DNA of 64,000 nt from Primulina eburnea (taxonomy: Eukaryota; Streptophyta; Magnoliopsida; Lamiales; Gesneriaceae). Positions within the stretch are counted from its first letter, which is position 1, and every line of letters starts with the position of its first letter. The stretch covers positions 21,216,912-21,280,911 of the forward strand of contig NC_133104.1 in the NCBI RefSeq assembly GCF_022965805.1, read 5' to 3'. This document shows, piece after piece, positions 22,238-34,974 of this stretch. Below the pieces are notes generated by a model. That model had not been told where the DNA came from. It worked only from the letters and a program-made list of their open reading frames with translations, and made no database searches. The position numbers and the translations under genes are program-made.

Positions 22238-25200
22238 ATGCCGCCTAGACGTATACCACAGCCAGAGCAGGGTAGCACATCAGGTGCACAGATGGATGTC
22301 ACCGCTACGCCGATGGAGACCTTATTGAAGAGGTTTCAGTTTTTCCATCCTCCTACGCTGAAGGGCACAGAGAGTGCAGTAGAGTGCGAGAGCTGGCTTG
22401 ATGATATCGAGATGTTGTTTGAGTCTTTGGCATATACTGATGAGCGACGTGTGAAACTGGTAGGGCATCAGCTGCAAGAGGTTGCAAAGAGCTGGTGGTT
22501 GACTGCGAAGAGAGCCTTGGAACACCGAGGCATTGACATTACGTAAAAAGTCTTCAAAGATGAGTTCTATCAGCGCTTCTTCCCCGTCTCCTACCAGAAA
22601 GATAAAGGGGCTGAATTTGCGAATCTGAGGCAGGGACAGTGGAACATCGAGGAGTATGTTGCTAAATTTTCTGCGTTGCTTCGCTTTGCACCGCATGTGG
22701 CTGGGAACGACGAGGCAGTGGCCGATCAGTTCATCAATGGGTTGAATCCAGATGTCTTTACTTTGGTGAACACGGGCCGGCCTAATACTTTTTTGGAGGC
22801 ACTGAACCGAGCGAAGGGAGCAGAGGCTGGCTTGATCAGGCAGCGAGGGGCTTCCTACGGTGTTCAGGAGCAGAGACAGCCACAGCCTACTACCGTACAG
22901 TTTCCACCACCTCCTCCTCGATTTGACAGTGGATCCAGTAGTAGCGGCAAGAAGGAATTTCTGAAGGCTAAGGGCAAACAGTTTAAGAAATCCGGGAATA
23001 GTTCATCGAGTTCAAGTGGATCTTGACAGAGAGGTCAGGGTTCAGATTATAGTGGCGTGTATTGCAGTTCGTGCGGAGGGCGACATGCCACCGAGCAGTG
23101 TCAAGGAGTTATGGGACGCCGCAACATCTGTAGGAAACCGGGATACTTTGCCAGAGTTTGTCCCCAGAGAGGTGCACCACGATTCCAGAGCACGGGGTCA
23201 TCAGCACCAGCGCCACAGATTGAGAGACAGGCATCCTCTGTACACTCTTTCCAGCCACCATCTACACAGACCCAGCAAAGACCAGGAGGTAGTCAGACAG
23301 TGAGTCAACCTTCCAGACAGCAGGCTCGTGTCTTTGCCTTGACAGAGGAGCAGGCTCAGGATGCGCCCGATGACGTGATTGCAGGTAACTGTTTACTTTG
23401 CGGTTATCCTGCATATGTGTTGATTGACACAGGTGCATCACATACATTCATCTATGAACGTTTTGCATTATTGCACTCTTTGCCTGTCGAGTCGATGGCT
23501 ACTGTAGTGTCTATTACATCTCCGTTGGGAAGTGGTTTGATATTTGTGACTACTGTTAGACACTGTATGCTTCAGTTTGAGGGGCATGAGATTGATCTAG
23601 ATTGTATAGTACTTGGTTTAGCTGATTTTGATTGTATAGTTGGTATAGACATGTTGACCAAGTACAGGGCCACTGTAGATTGTTTCCACAAGATTGTCAG
23701 GTTCAGACCTGAATTGACCGAAGAGTGGAAATTCTACGGTAAGGGTTCCAGATCTCGGATTCCCTTAGTATCTGCTCTGACTATGAGTAGATTGCTTCAG
23801 AGAGGAACAGAGGGCTTTCTCGTATATTCAGTAGATTTACTGAAGTCGAGCCCAGCATTGGCAGATCTGCCAGTGGTTTGCGAGTTTGCAGAAGTTTTCC
23901 CTGATGAGATTCCGGGGTTGCCCCCAGTTCGAGAGGTTGATTTCCGCATAGATCTTGTTCCAGGCAGTGTTCCTATTTCGAGAGCTCCGTATAGGATGGC
24001 GCCTATTGAACTGAAAGAATTGAAAGCACAATTGGAAGATCTTCTGTCCAAGGGATATATCAGACCCAGTGTATCACCTTGGGTGCTCCGGTACTTTTTG
24101 TTAGAAAGAAAGATGGTTCGATGCGACTATGTATTGATTACAGACAGTTGAACAAGGCAACAGTAAAGAACAAGTATCCTTTTCTGCGCATCGATGATTT
24201 ATTTGATCAGCTTCAAGGGTCTTCGGTTTACTCGAAGATTGATTTGAGATCAGGGTATCATCAGCTCAGAGTTAGAGACGTTGATATACCGAAGACTGCA
24301 TTCCGAACCAGGTACGGACATTATGAGTTTGTTGTTATGCCTTTCGGTTTGACGAATGCACCAGCGGTATTTATGAGTTTGATGAACCGCATCTTTCAGA
24401 GATATTTAGATGATTTTTTTATTGTGTTCATTGATGATATTTTGGTATATTCGAAGAGTCTGATTGAGCATGCAGAGCATTTGAGAATTGTATTGCGGAC
24501 TTTGAGAAAAGAGCAGTTATACGCCAAATTGTCCAAGTGCGAATTCTGGCTGAAACAGGTTGTCTTTTTGGGGCACATTATATCTGGAGATGGTATTGCG
24601 GAAGATCCGAGTAAAGTTGAGGCTATTATCAGTTGGCCGAGACTTACTTCTGTGCCAGAGATACGCAGTTTCATGGGTCTAGCAGGGTATTATCGTCGTT
24701 TTATCCGAGATTTCTCCAGTATAGCGAAGCCTATCACCCAGTTTACATAGAAGAACATGCCATTTGTGTGGTCCGAAGATTGTGAAGCCAGTTTTGTGGA
24801 GTTGAAGAAGAGGCTGACTAGTGCGCCTGTCTTGACGATTCCTTCAGGTACAGGTGAGTTCGTTGTATACTGTGACGCATATCACAGAGGGCTAGGATGT
24901 GTTCTTATGCAGTGAGGGCATGTGATAGCTTACGACTCTAGACAGTTGAAGCCACACGAAACTCGTTATCCGATTCATGATCTTGAATTGGCGGCGATTG
25001 TCTTTGCCTTGAAGATCTGGCGTCATTATTTGTATAGCGAGAAATTTGAGATCTATTCCGATCATAAGAGTCTGAAGTACCTCTTTTCTCAGTCAGAGTT
25101 GAACATGAGGCAGCGACGATGGCTTGATCTGCTGAAAGATTTTGATTGCGAGATCAAGTACTATCCAGGGAAGTCGAATGCAGCGGCAGACGCCTTGAGT

Positions 25201-26757
25201 CGAAAGGTATGTGCTCTTTCCTTGTCGACAGTAGGTGTATCAAATTTAGTAGAGGATTGTTGCTTGTCTGGGTTGACATTTGATACAGAGAGTAGACCGT
25301 TGCGACTTGCTGCAATTCAGATTGAGCCAGATCTGATTTTGAGGATCAAACAAGCGCAGAGAACAGATACGAGAGTTCAGAGATCGATTGATATGGTCAG
25401 AGCTGGTCATATATCAGAGTATCAGGTTAGAGATTCTGTTCTATATGTGAATAACCGCTTAGTTGTGCCAAATGTTTCAGATTTGAGACGACAGATCATG
25501 TCAGAGGCGCACTGTAGTCGGTTCAGCATTCATCCAGGTGGCAGGAAGATGTACAATGATTTGAATACGCAATTCTGGTGGAAGCAGATGAAGACAGATA
25601 TTGCAGAATTTGTGTCTAAATGTTTGAATTGCCAGCAGGTGAAGGCAGAAAGAAAGAAACCCGGAGGTTTACTTCAGAGTTTGTCTATTCCTGAATGAAA
25701 ATGGGATCACATTTCCATGGATTTCGTGACGAAGTTACCTCGATCTTCACGGGGCTGTGACGCGATTTGGGTTATGATAGACAGACTGACCAAATCAGCG
25801 TGCTTTATTCCGTACAGAATGACCTATCGACACGATCAGATGGCAGAGTTGTATGTCAGAGAGGTCGTCAGATTGCACGGTGTGCCGAAGTCGATCGTAT
25901 CAGATCGTGATCCACGATTCACTTCTCACTTCTGGCACAATTTGCAGCAAGCTTTGGGTACGAATTTACACCTGAGCACTGCTTATCATCCTCAGACAGA
26001 CGGACAGTCAGAGCAGACTATCCAGACTTTAGAGGACATGCTGAGAGCTGTAGTACTAGACTTTGGTACTAGTTGGCAAGATTCATTGCCGTTGTGTGAG
26101 TTTTCATACAACAAGAGCTATCAGACTAGCATTGAGATGGCACCGTTCGAAGCTTTATACGGAAAGAAGTGCAGATCTCCGTTGTACTGAGATGATATCT
26201 CTGAGGTACCAGAGTTGGGGCCTGATATGATTCGTGAGATGATCGAGAAAGTGAAGATCATTCAGAAGCGAATGAAGACGGCACAGGATAGACAAGCGAA
26301 ATACGCCAATGTCAGACGCAGACCGTTGATATTTGAACAGGGAGACAGAGTATTTTTGAGGATTTCACCTTTCAGAGGGGTTGTCAGATTTGGCAAGCGT
26401 GGAAAGTTGTCTCCTAGATACGTCGGTCCGTATGAGATTCTTGAGAAAATTGGCGATCGAGCTTACAGACTTGCTCTTCCTCCTTCTTTGTCGGGAATAC
26501 ATGACGTATTCCATGTATCGATGTTGCGCAGATATATGCCAGATGATTCTCATGTCATACAGCCTGATGAAGCCGAGTTAGATCAAACTCTGAGTTATGT
26601 TGAAAAACCGATACAGATTCTTGATCGGAAGAAGAAACATCTTAGAACCAAGACCATTCCGCTTGTGAAGGTTCAGTGGAGTCATCATGGCATCGAGGAA
26701 GCAACTTGGGAGACAAAGTCTGATATGAAACAGAAACATCCCGAGCTATTCATATGA
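22238..26757 (+). pseudogene. Gypsy-C gag-pol, broken mainly by nonsense changes
   Basis: Gag starts MPPRRIPQ at 22238 and gag and pol share one frame. Defects are stops at 22544 (TAA), 23024 (TGA), 24748 (TAG), 24913 (TGA), 25696 (TGA) and 26188 (TGA), plus one single-base deletion near 24080. Against the sister copies the last four stops are single C-to-T or G-to-A changes (CAG to TAG, CGA to TGA, TGG to TGA twice), as expected from decay of methylated cytosine. Recognisable parts in order are the gag capsid, CCHC knuckle (CRKPGYFARVC), protease DTGASHTF, reverse transcriptase FIDDIL, RNase H, the integrase zinc finger CLNCQQ, the core (SDRDPRF, DGQSEQ) and the tail EEATWE...HPELFI. RNase H has lost one residue context (DAYHRG where the sisters have DASHRG). 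Confidence 0.93.
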
Positions 26758-26821
26758 TGTGAGTCTTCCTTTCAGTTTTGATTATACTGTTTTGTATATA
26801 CTTGCATGATTATTTGCTTAC

Positions 26822-26859
26822 GAGTTCGAGGACGAACTCCTGTCTAAGAGGGGGAGAAA
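26822..26859 (+). other. Gypsy-C pre-PPT hairpin and PPT
   Basis: GAGTTCG-AGGA-CGAACTC (26822-26839), then AAGAGGGGGAGAAA up to the LTR. Both arms differ from Gypsy-B at the same pair (T-A changed to G-C), so pairing is kept. Confidence 0.88.
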
Positions 26860-28629
26860 TGTAAGGCTCGAGAATTATCTGTTGTCATTGATGTTAGATT
26901 TGAAGAGGTGAGAATGCATGACATAAAAATGAGAATTTTGAAAGAATGGCCGAAGCCATACCGCACCTGCGCCTCAGACAAGACCACACCCGCGGTGTAT
27001 TATTCAGAATTTTGAAGTTTGGCCGTAGCATTACCGCACCCGCGGTCTTGCAGAGACCGCACCCGCGGTCGATGAATTTCAGAAAATGAAAGGGCTACCG
27101 AGAGCATAGCGCACCTGCGGTCCCGAGACACTGCACCTGCGGTGCTGCATGCAAAAATGCCACCTTTGTTTCTTGGCTTGACACATGGCATGTATATATA
27201 TATGAAGCTGCTGTATATTCATTTTTCATTCAGGAAAAAAAATAGAGAACCGAGAGCATGCCTTGTTTCCTTTAAACCTTCTTCATATTAGAATTGAGAT
27301 TATGCAACAACTAGCCATTCGATTTTAATTTCGAGTCCGGATTTGTGATCCTTGCATCATTGGCTACAAGAGGATGTAAGTATTGTTCATTTCCAGCATG
27401 TCTCGAAATATATGTGTTGGAGAAGTTATGATTTTGTTAGAGATATGTGTTCTTGGTATATTGAGTACCGTAGAAATACAATTGGATCGATTTTCAGATA
27501 ATGTATGACGTTGTTTCCATTTTCCAGCATATTTATTGAGTTGAGATGGAATAAATTCAGTATAATATTGTGTTTTGATGAGTTTATGAATTGTTGATAT
27601 TGAGCTTGGTGTTGTTGAGTTATCGGTATGGAAGAAGTACGTCGTTATGCCGTCGATTTTATACCGAGACCGATTATTGAATTGCACAAGATTGTTTGAG
27701 TTGTGTTTTGATATTTAGCACATTGATTATGCCATTTCAGATTTGTATTGGCTATTGTGAACGCAAGACTCCGACTACGACACCGACTATTCGACAAGAA
27801 AGGTATAATTCATGTGGTCACGGGATTACACAACTCGATTCAGATTTGATACGAGTTTCCCTAAATCACATACTAGATTGTTATTACATTTGATTATGTA
27901 ATGTCTTATTTATTGATTTATATTCGAGTCCTGAGATAGGAGATATTGGCAGATTGGCCAAAACTAGACGTTTCGGTGTATCGACGCCTAGGAGCAGATT
28001 TACTCTATGTGTAGACCCTCGATACAGAGTTGATCGAAGTCTAGGAATAAGACGTACCATCGCCCCGAGTGGTTGGGTAGGTGACAGACCGTCTTATTCA
28101 CACCGGGATCCCTAGAGTAGAAAGGAATCGAGTCAAGAATTAGAGGTTGAATACAGATTTGTATTCCTTTACATGTTGTAGATTTTATATTCATGTGCAT
28201 TGATATATGCTATGCATTGGTGTATGATTTATTACATTGCATGCATATATGTTTTATACTGCGATTTGTTCTCACCGGAGTTATCCGGCTGTTGTCGTGT
28301 CTGTATGTGTGCATGGCAACAGGTGGGACAGGATCTGGGTCTCGAGCTAGATGAGAGATTGATGATAGCGTGAAGATCTCGGGCGTTGAAGATTTCTAGT
28401 GTTTGCTTATTAGACTTGTACTACTGATGTTTGTAGTTGGTATTTAAACACTAGCGTAAGATTGTACTAAACAGACTTGTATATACATTATGTTGTTTAA
28501 TTAATATAAAGACATGTTATGCTTTAATTATACATTTGAATTAATGTTAAAAGCAAAATTTTGACCCACGTTTTCGAGCAAAGATCCAATAAATCCCAAA
28601 AGATTTGAGTTAGAGCCCGGGTCCCCATA
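26860..28629 (+). repeat. Gypsy-C 3' LTR
   Basis: 1770 bp. The final CACA has mutated to CATA. The dyad array starts at 26961, 26984, 27034, 27057, 27109 and 27131, with the same steps as the 5' LTR (23, 50, 23, 52, 22). Confidence 0.93.
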
Positions 28630-30148
28630 ATATTCAACTTAACCATTCTATCCATATCAACAATCGTAGCCAAAAACCCATCAAAACCTCTAAACATCAA
28701 CTTCTTAGCCTCAAGACACGAAATAAAAGGAAGGACCAGCGAAGTACCTGCACTGGTTAGCACACCTTCCCTATTGCCACCATCTGAAATTTCACCGTCT
28801 TAGCAACGCAATAAATCACTGCACGATAGGTTGATAGCCAATCCATGCCAAGTATAATATCAAACGCAACCATCGGAATAACAATCAAATCGGCATAAAC
28901 CACTCGCTCATCAATTTGAACAGAGCACACATACACAATAGATGTCGGGCACAACACATCTCCCGAAGGCAATACAACATTAAACTGGAGGGGAATAATA
29001 GAAGAAACTAAACCCAAAGATCTCAAAAATAGTTCAGACATAAAAGAATGAGTAGCACCTGTATCAATCAATGTCGTTGCTACTCTTCCTGAAATTAAAA
29101 TAGTTCTAGAGATCACAGAAGAATCATGGCTTATACCTTCCTTCGTCATGGTGAAGATGCGACCCTGCACCTTCTCTCTACTCGATCCTCTTGGACAGTC
29201 CTTGGCAATATGGCCTGCAGTGCCACATCGGTAGCAAGTGTGAGTACCAAATCTGTATTCTCCCCTATGATGCCTGCTGCACTTGGGACACAACGGCTTC
29301 TCTGGATCAAATGGAACTGCTGGTGCTTTAGAACTCGATTCCATCTTACCTTTCCCCTTAAAACTGGCTTTTCCTCTTTGGCTCGAACCCTGACCCCTTT
29401 GAGCAATAGCCTGCTGCCTCGCCTGTCTCTCTCTTGCAATGTCTTTCTCATCTTGCTCGGCCAACAAGGCTTTAGCCACAATCTCTTTATATGTCACCGC
29501 CTTAGACATATTGATGTCCCTCCTGATCTCTTCTTGAAGGCCTCTAATGAAGTGAGCACCCTTGTCTTTGTCATTGGAGGCAATATATGGGGCAAACAGA
29601 CAGCCCTCCTCGAACTTCAGAATGTACTCATCGAAATTCATACCTCCTTGATGAAGCTCTAAAAACTCATTCACCTTCCGAGCTCTAAGTGCATCTGGGA
29701 AGTACTTGTCATAGAAAAGATCAGTAAAATCTTGCCACTTCATTACCGGTACATCAACACCTACCTTGGTAGCATTCCACAAAATGCGTGCAGCTTTGAC
29801 TAACATGAACACTGCACAACCAATTCAGTCCTTGTCTTCATAGTTGAGATGATCAAATATCGCCTCAAGTGCTTTGATCCACTCTACTGCCACCAATGGA
29901 TCAGTGCTTCCTGCAAATTCCGACAGGTCCATCCTCTTGAAAGCAGTAAAGATTCCATCGGTTCCAACTACTTGAGCCACTTGGCCTCTCCCTTGACCTC
30001 TACCTTGGCCTGAACCTTACAAACGGAGCAACTATTGGATCTGCTCATTGTGGACCTTGGCTTGCTCTTTCAATAACTTGCCGAACTCGTCGACAACTCT
30101 CGATGAAGAATTATCCTCACCCTCTGAAGTCTTTCTCTTAGGAGGCAT
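28630..30148 (-). pseudogene. Gypsy-M gag and protease, minus strand
   Basis: Read leftwards from the ATG at 30148 (MPPKRK). Contains a capsid-like region, CCHC knuckle (CYRCGTAGHIAKDC, around 29220), protease loop LIDTGATHSF near 29070 and an ILGMDWLS segment. Defects are an in-frame TGA near 29825 and a frameshift near 28787, after which the frame opening with SAGTSLVLPF continues towards the reverse transcriptase and is cut by Gypsy-C. The gag is clearly different from that of Gypsy-B/C/D/E but similar in layout to Gypsy-Y. The start codon lies inside the Copia-2 target duplication. The reverse transcriptase, integrase and 3' LTR of this element should lie left of the window. Confidence 0.88.
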
Positions 30149-32298
30149 TGTTAGAGTAGGTGCCCGTCGAGCCAAGTGTTGGCCGAGTGTTCACAATGAA
30201 ACTCTATGTATAAGCAGTCTTTATTTTAATAATATTTGAAATTATTATTTTGGCAAATCTTTATCTGTATACCCATGCTAGCTGCATAGATAAAGCCCTT
30301 GAATATACAAATAGTAGAAAGAATATGAGATGCTCATATGATGAGTATCATGAAACTCATATTTGTAATACTGTATATTCTAAACGGTTCCTAGTCGATT
30401 CAGCCGCCACTAAGAAGGATATAGGCCGCTCGAGTTAGAGACTAGTATCTGCGATGTGAGTACCATGTTTCATTGGTAGGGGACATTGTGATGTCCGAAC
30501 ATGCAGATAGGTGCTCCTTGTAGAGTGCACTGAACAACCCTCCATAAAAGGACTTTCCAAGTGGTTCTCACTTATCGAGTGGAAAAGTCCTGGTTTATGG
30601 TTGTACTGAATTAGTCCTTATGACCCGGGACAACATTGAGACTCTATGTGCTAGAATTACACTTTGACTTGTTTACCGACTCTCATGGGGTCATCAGGTG
30701 GCAAGATTGGGTGTTCTGTCGAAACACATAGGAGTCGATGCATTGTAGTCGGGGATTCACCGCTTACCTTCGGGTATGGATATCCTATGTGTTATCATGT
30801 GTATGTAGATCGAAATCTCTGGCCAGAGTATGGTTGTAATTATGAAAGGTGTTTCATAGATTACACCATCGATGCAACTACGACATGACACATAGTATCG
30901 ATTCATTGACAACTCTCGATAAACCAATAGTTGTCGAATCGATCGGGATATATGAGTTGAAGGGACCGTACTGTACGCTAACCATAATTGAATGGTTCTT
31001 GCAGGCACTATCATGTGATACCTAGGGAATCACGTAAGCGATGCTGCTAGGCGTTTAACGTGATTGGTTGGGTACTATCAGACTTGAGTTCTGACGTTCT
31101 TACTATCAAGGAGTTGATAAGTAAGAATGGAGCAATTGGGGTATGCTCGAATAAGGACATGTTTAGTCCGAATCACATGGAGATGTGAACCCACGGCTAG
31201 TTGTATCAATGAACCATTGAGGGCCACACAAGTACTAGCTTTGTAAATCCCGATGAGAAGTAAAATAGTTCAATGTGTTGAACGGCTTATAAAGGAGTTT
31301 ATAAGCGTAAAGGAAAATTAGAAGTATGACTTCTATAAAGGAGAAAATAGTTCAATGTGTTGAACAACTTATAAATGAGTTTATAAGTGTAAAGAAAAAT
31401 AGAAGTATGACTTCTATGAGAGAAATGTAAATTTTGATTTATGGAAGTGTTCCTAAATTAAAATTTGGCCAAGTGACTAATGTTTTTGAAAATTGTGATT
31501 TTCATAAACATTATTATGGACTAAATTAAATTAATTCAAGTGTTGAATTAATTAAACACTAGTGGGCCTAGTAGAGCCCAAATAATTAAATTAATTCAAG
31601 TGTTGGATTAATTAAATAATATTGAGTCTAGTAGAGCTCAATTAAAATAATTATTTAACTAGTGGGACTTGAGTAAATTCAAGTAATATTTAATTTGTCT
31701 CAAATATGTTTGAGATAATTAAATTTGGTCCAAAGTTTTTAATTTGATTAAAAACTATATTGTATGCATGCATGGGAGGTGAAGGGTTGGAGATTACTTT
31801 TGAATAAAATATTGGCATGGCATGCCACTTTTTGTATCAACTTTTTGCAACCCCAAGAGAACTCTTCCCTCCTCCATTACACAAGCATATGGCCGAAACC
31901 ATCTCTCCAATTCTCTCCCAAGATTTTTCTCCATTTTGTTCTTCAAATTGTTGAAGAATAAAATACTTCTCTTTGATAAATCTTCTTGTTTTTCTAGTGC
32001 AAAACAAGAAGGGATTTACCTAGTTAGTGGTGGGCTTGATTTTGAAGGAAAGAACTCAAAGGATTTGGAGGAGGAGCTTGTAGATCTTCATCCATTCAAG
32101 AGCTTTGTTGTTTAACAACAAAGTTGGAGCCACAATCAACTTTTTAAAGTTGATAGGTAAAACTTCTAAACATCCTATGTATGTTTTGAGATTTTTGTAA
32201 ATATTGCACAACTTCTTATGGTGGCCGAAATTTTCTCTTAAAAATTTGATTTTTATGCTTCCGTTGCGTTTCCGGCCACCGTAACCGGTCCGCTTTCA
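30149..32298 (+). repeat. Copia-2 5' LTR
   Basis: 2150 bp, TGTTAGAG...CTTTCA. Longer than the Copia-1 LTR, partly through an 82-bp tandem duplication at 31262-31425. Confidence 0.96.
31262..31425 (+). repeat. 82-bp tandem duplication in the Copia-2 LTR
   Basis: Two diverged copies, 31262-31343 and 31344-31425, each running from AAAATAGTTCAATGTGTTGA to TATGACTTCTAT. Copia-1 has one copy. Present in both Copia-2 LTRs, so it predates the insertion. Confidence 0.85.
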
Positions 32299-32300
32299 AG

Positions 32301-32312
32301 TGGTATCCGAGC
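32301..32312 (+). other. Copia-2 primer-binding site
   Basis: TGGTATCCGAGC, the same one-base variant as Copia-1, two bases after the LTR. Confidence 0.9.
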
Positions 32313-34113
32313 TAAGGTTACGGATTTTGTGTAATATTTGCATAATATTATGTTGAGATCGATTTCTAACCGTTTGAGATTTTTTTGTGCAACAAAACAT
32401 CAAGGCCGAAATTTACAAAACAAAAAAAAAAATTGTTTTTCGGGGCTGCCCGAGGGCTGCCCGAAGGGGCTGCCCGAAAATTTCGGGCAGCCGAGGGGCA
32501 GCCCAAGGGGCTGCCCGAAATGCTTCATTTTTAAAATAAAAAAAAAAAATTTTGTGTTGCCGGAATCCGGCGACGGAGCTCCGGCGACGGCGATGACGGC
32601 TAAGGTTTCCAAAAGTGTTTTGGACAATCTTAGTGTCATGGGCCTTGAGATGTTGGGCCATTGGATGGACAACATTATTTGTGAAATTTAAATGGGCCTA
32701 AGTATTTTTGGTGAAAAATGGGTTTTGGGACCTTAAGTTTAAATTTACAATTGTTGCACATATTTTCTCATAAAATAAATAATTGAAGTAGGACTTCAAT
32801 TATTTATAGTAAATGGTGATTTACAAGAAATTCGATTATAAATAAATTAATTTGAAAGTAGACAAAGGTGTTTGTATACTTTGTTAATTTAATTTATAAT
32901 TGTGGCGGTTAGTGATTGGATCAAGATATATAATATTGGATCAATTAATTATAGTGATAATTAATTGATGGTGTATGATATGTGATATTATGCATGAAGG
33001 ATGATCAAAAGCCCAAGCCCAATTTGCTAGGTGTATGCTAGGATATTTGTGTTGTATGATTGTAATAATTATCAATTTTTAAAGTGGGCTTGGTTTATGG
33101 CCCGTTCCCACCCCATGAGATGTATCCCTATGTGCCATGGATATTTATTTGTAAATATTAGAATAGGGGAAGATCAAGATTGGAAGATGGTGGCCTTGGT
33201 GATTATGAAGATCGAAGACATGTAATATTGGATGCTAATGTAATAGTATAGTTGCATTGCATCCCGTGCATTTACCCTAGGATTGGACCTAGGCCCGTGT
33301 TTGGCTCACACGGGCCATTAGTTTTGGGGCGATTGATCATCCTTGTATTGTTTTCTATTTATGATATATGCATGATATGTTATAAATAATGAGTATGTGC
33401 GTTATTATTATTATAATAACAAAGTTGCATGAATCCGGCAAACATACGATCAAACATGGCGAGCTTTTAAAATAAAATTAATGATGAGACCTTTCAAAAT
33501 TAAAAACCCTCATTTTGAATAAGATTCAAAATTAATATCAAGCCCGAAAAGGGGAATTATAAAATTGGTTATAATTTCCTTGTCTTCCATCGACAATGGG
33601 TGCATGATGAACGCTACCCGTACTCGGGGCTCGGCTCATATTATTGGGGGAGCTTCGAGTGCCGGAAAGCTGTGACATCCATTGACATGGTGATGTGAAC
33701 TACGTGGAACTCCCATGATTTCGGCTCATATTATTGAGGGAACTCATGGCGACCGTCCATTAAGGTTCAACATCGATGGGTAAGGCTTGACACGTGAAGA
33801 TGAACGACGTCATATTATTGGGTCCTAATCAAACGTGAGACAAAAGTTTACGTTAAGGGTTGCATTGTGATGCAATTGGAAACTACCTTTTAGGTTTTGT
33901 GATTGGCTGATATTATTCGGGATCATAATTCGCTAATTGGACCTTACGTACCTACTGAGGAAAGGAGTTTCCCGTTTCACTAGAGGGTAGTGAAAGATGT
34001 CAAAACAGTGGGAGTAAATATTTATAAAGTTAAAGTCCATACTTTATATCTTACCAAATATTTAAAATAGTCATCAACATTTATCTGTTTTTACTTTTCA
34101 GTACAAATCGACA
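32313..34113 (+). other. Copia-2 untranslated leader
   Basis: Colinear with the Copia-1 leader, including the 25-base hairpin (arms 32468-32479 and 32481-32492) between A-rich runs and the CATATTATTG words. No credible gene. Confidence 0.8.
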
Positions 34114-34974
34114 ATGTCTTCGATGCGCAATTCGATATCTATAATACTCGACAAACACATATTAACTGGACCTAATTACCTCACTTGGCTAAGAAATTTG
34201 AAAATAGTCTTAAATTCGGAAAGGGTAACATATACACTAACTCAGTCGCCCCCTGTTGAGGCTCCGACTGACTGCAATCCTGAGGAATTGCAGGCTTACA
34301 AGGAATGGTGTGACCATGACTTGATAGCCAGGTGTTATATGCTGACTTCTATGAACGATGAGCTACAGAGGCGTTTTGAGGGTGCAAAGAGTGCTGCTGA
34401 CATTCATTTGCATCTCAAAGAGCTCTTTGGAGAGCAAACGCGTCCTCTTAGGCATGCTACCGTCAAGGAGCTGATCACTTTGCGCATGCGAGAGGGGACC
34501 TCGGTCCATGAGCATGGCCTAAAGGTGATCGGGCTCGTGGACAAGCTCGTTGGCATGGATCTGATCCTGCCTTCGGAGTTGACCACCGACATGTTGCTGT
34601 TATCGCTGCCTAGCTCATTTGATCCTTTTGTGGTGAACTACAACATGAACAAGATGGAACCGACCCTTGAGGAGTTGGTAAACATGCTTGTTACCTTTGA
34701 GTCCACTATCAAGAAAGAGAAGTCGGTTCTTTATGTGGGTTCTTCATCTGGTACGAAGATTGATCCACATGGGAATGGAAAGAAACGTTCTTTCCAACGT
34801 CCCGAGAAGAACGAGCCCTTGTTGAGGCAATCTCCGAATCCCGTTGTGGCAGCCAGACCAGTTAAGGCTGACAAGACTGGTGATGTTTGTCATCACTGCA
34901 AGAAGCCTGGACATTGGAGGCGAAATTGCAAAGAATATCTTGCCCAGAAGTGTTCTGGAAACGGTATGTTCTAA
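34114..34974 (+). CDS. Copia-2 gag, 286 codons, intact
   Basis: Starts MSSMRNSISIILDKHIL and ends at a stop right after the nucleocapsid region. The CCHC knuckle CHHCKKPGHWRRNC is intact. Closely similar to Copia-1 gag. Because the stop separates it from the protease, this copy could make only gag. Gag packages the RNA, so keeping it while pol decays fits an element that borrows enzymes from relatives such as Copia-1. The stop may be an old mutation in the family line rather than one private to this copy. Confidence 0.9.
   Translation: MSSMRNSISIILDKHILTGPNYLTWLRNLKIVLNSERVTYTLTQSPPVEAPTDCNPEELQAYKEWCDHDLIARCYMLTSMNDELQRRFEGAKSAADIHLHLKELFGEQTRPLRHATVKELITLRMREGTSVHEHGLKVIGLVDKLVGMDLILPSELTTDMLLLSLPSSFDPFVVNYNMNKMEPTLEELVNMLVTFESTIKKEKSVLYVGSSSGTKIDPHGNGKKRSFQRPEKNEPLLRQSPNPVVAARPVKADKTGDVCHHCKKPGHWRRNCKEYLAQKCSGNGMF

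Larger units (their letters stand above)
20207..28629 (+). mobile_element. Gypsy-C, complete but defective Ty3/gypsy element
   Basis: 8423 bp with both LTRs, PBS, gag-pol, PPT and 5-bp duplications (ATATT at 20202-20206 and 28630-28634). About 30 differences in 1770 LTR bases (about 1.7%). It is inserted in Gypsy-M pol on the opposite strand. Confidence 0.95.
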
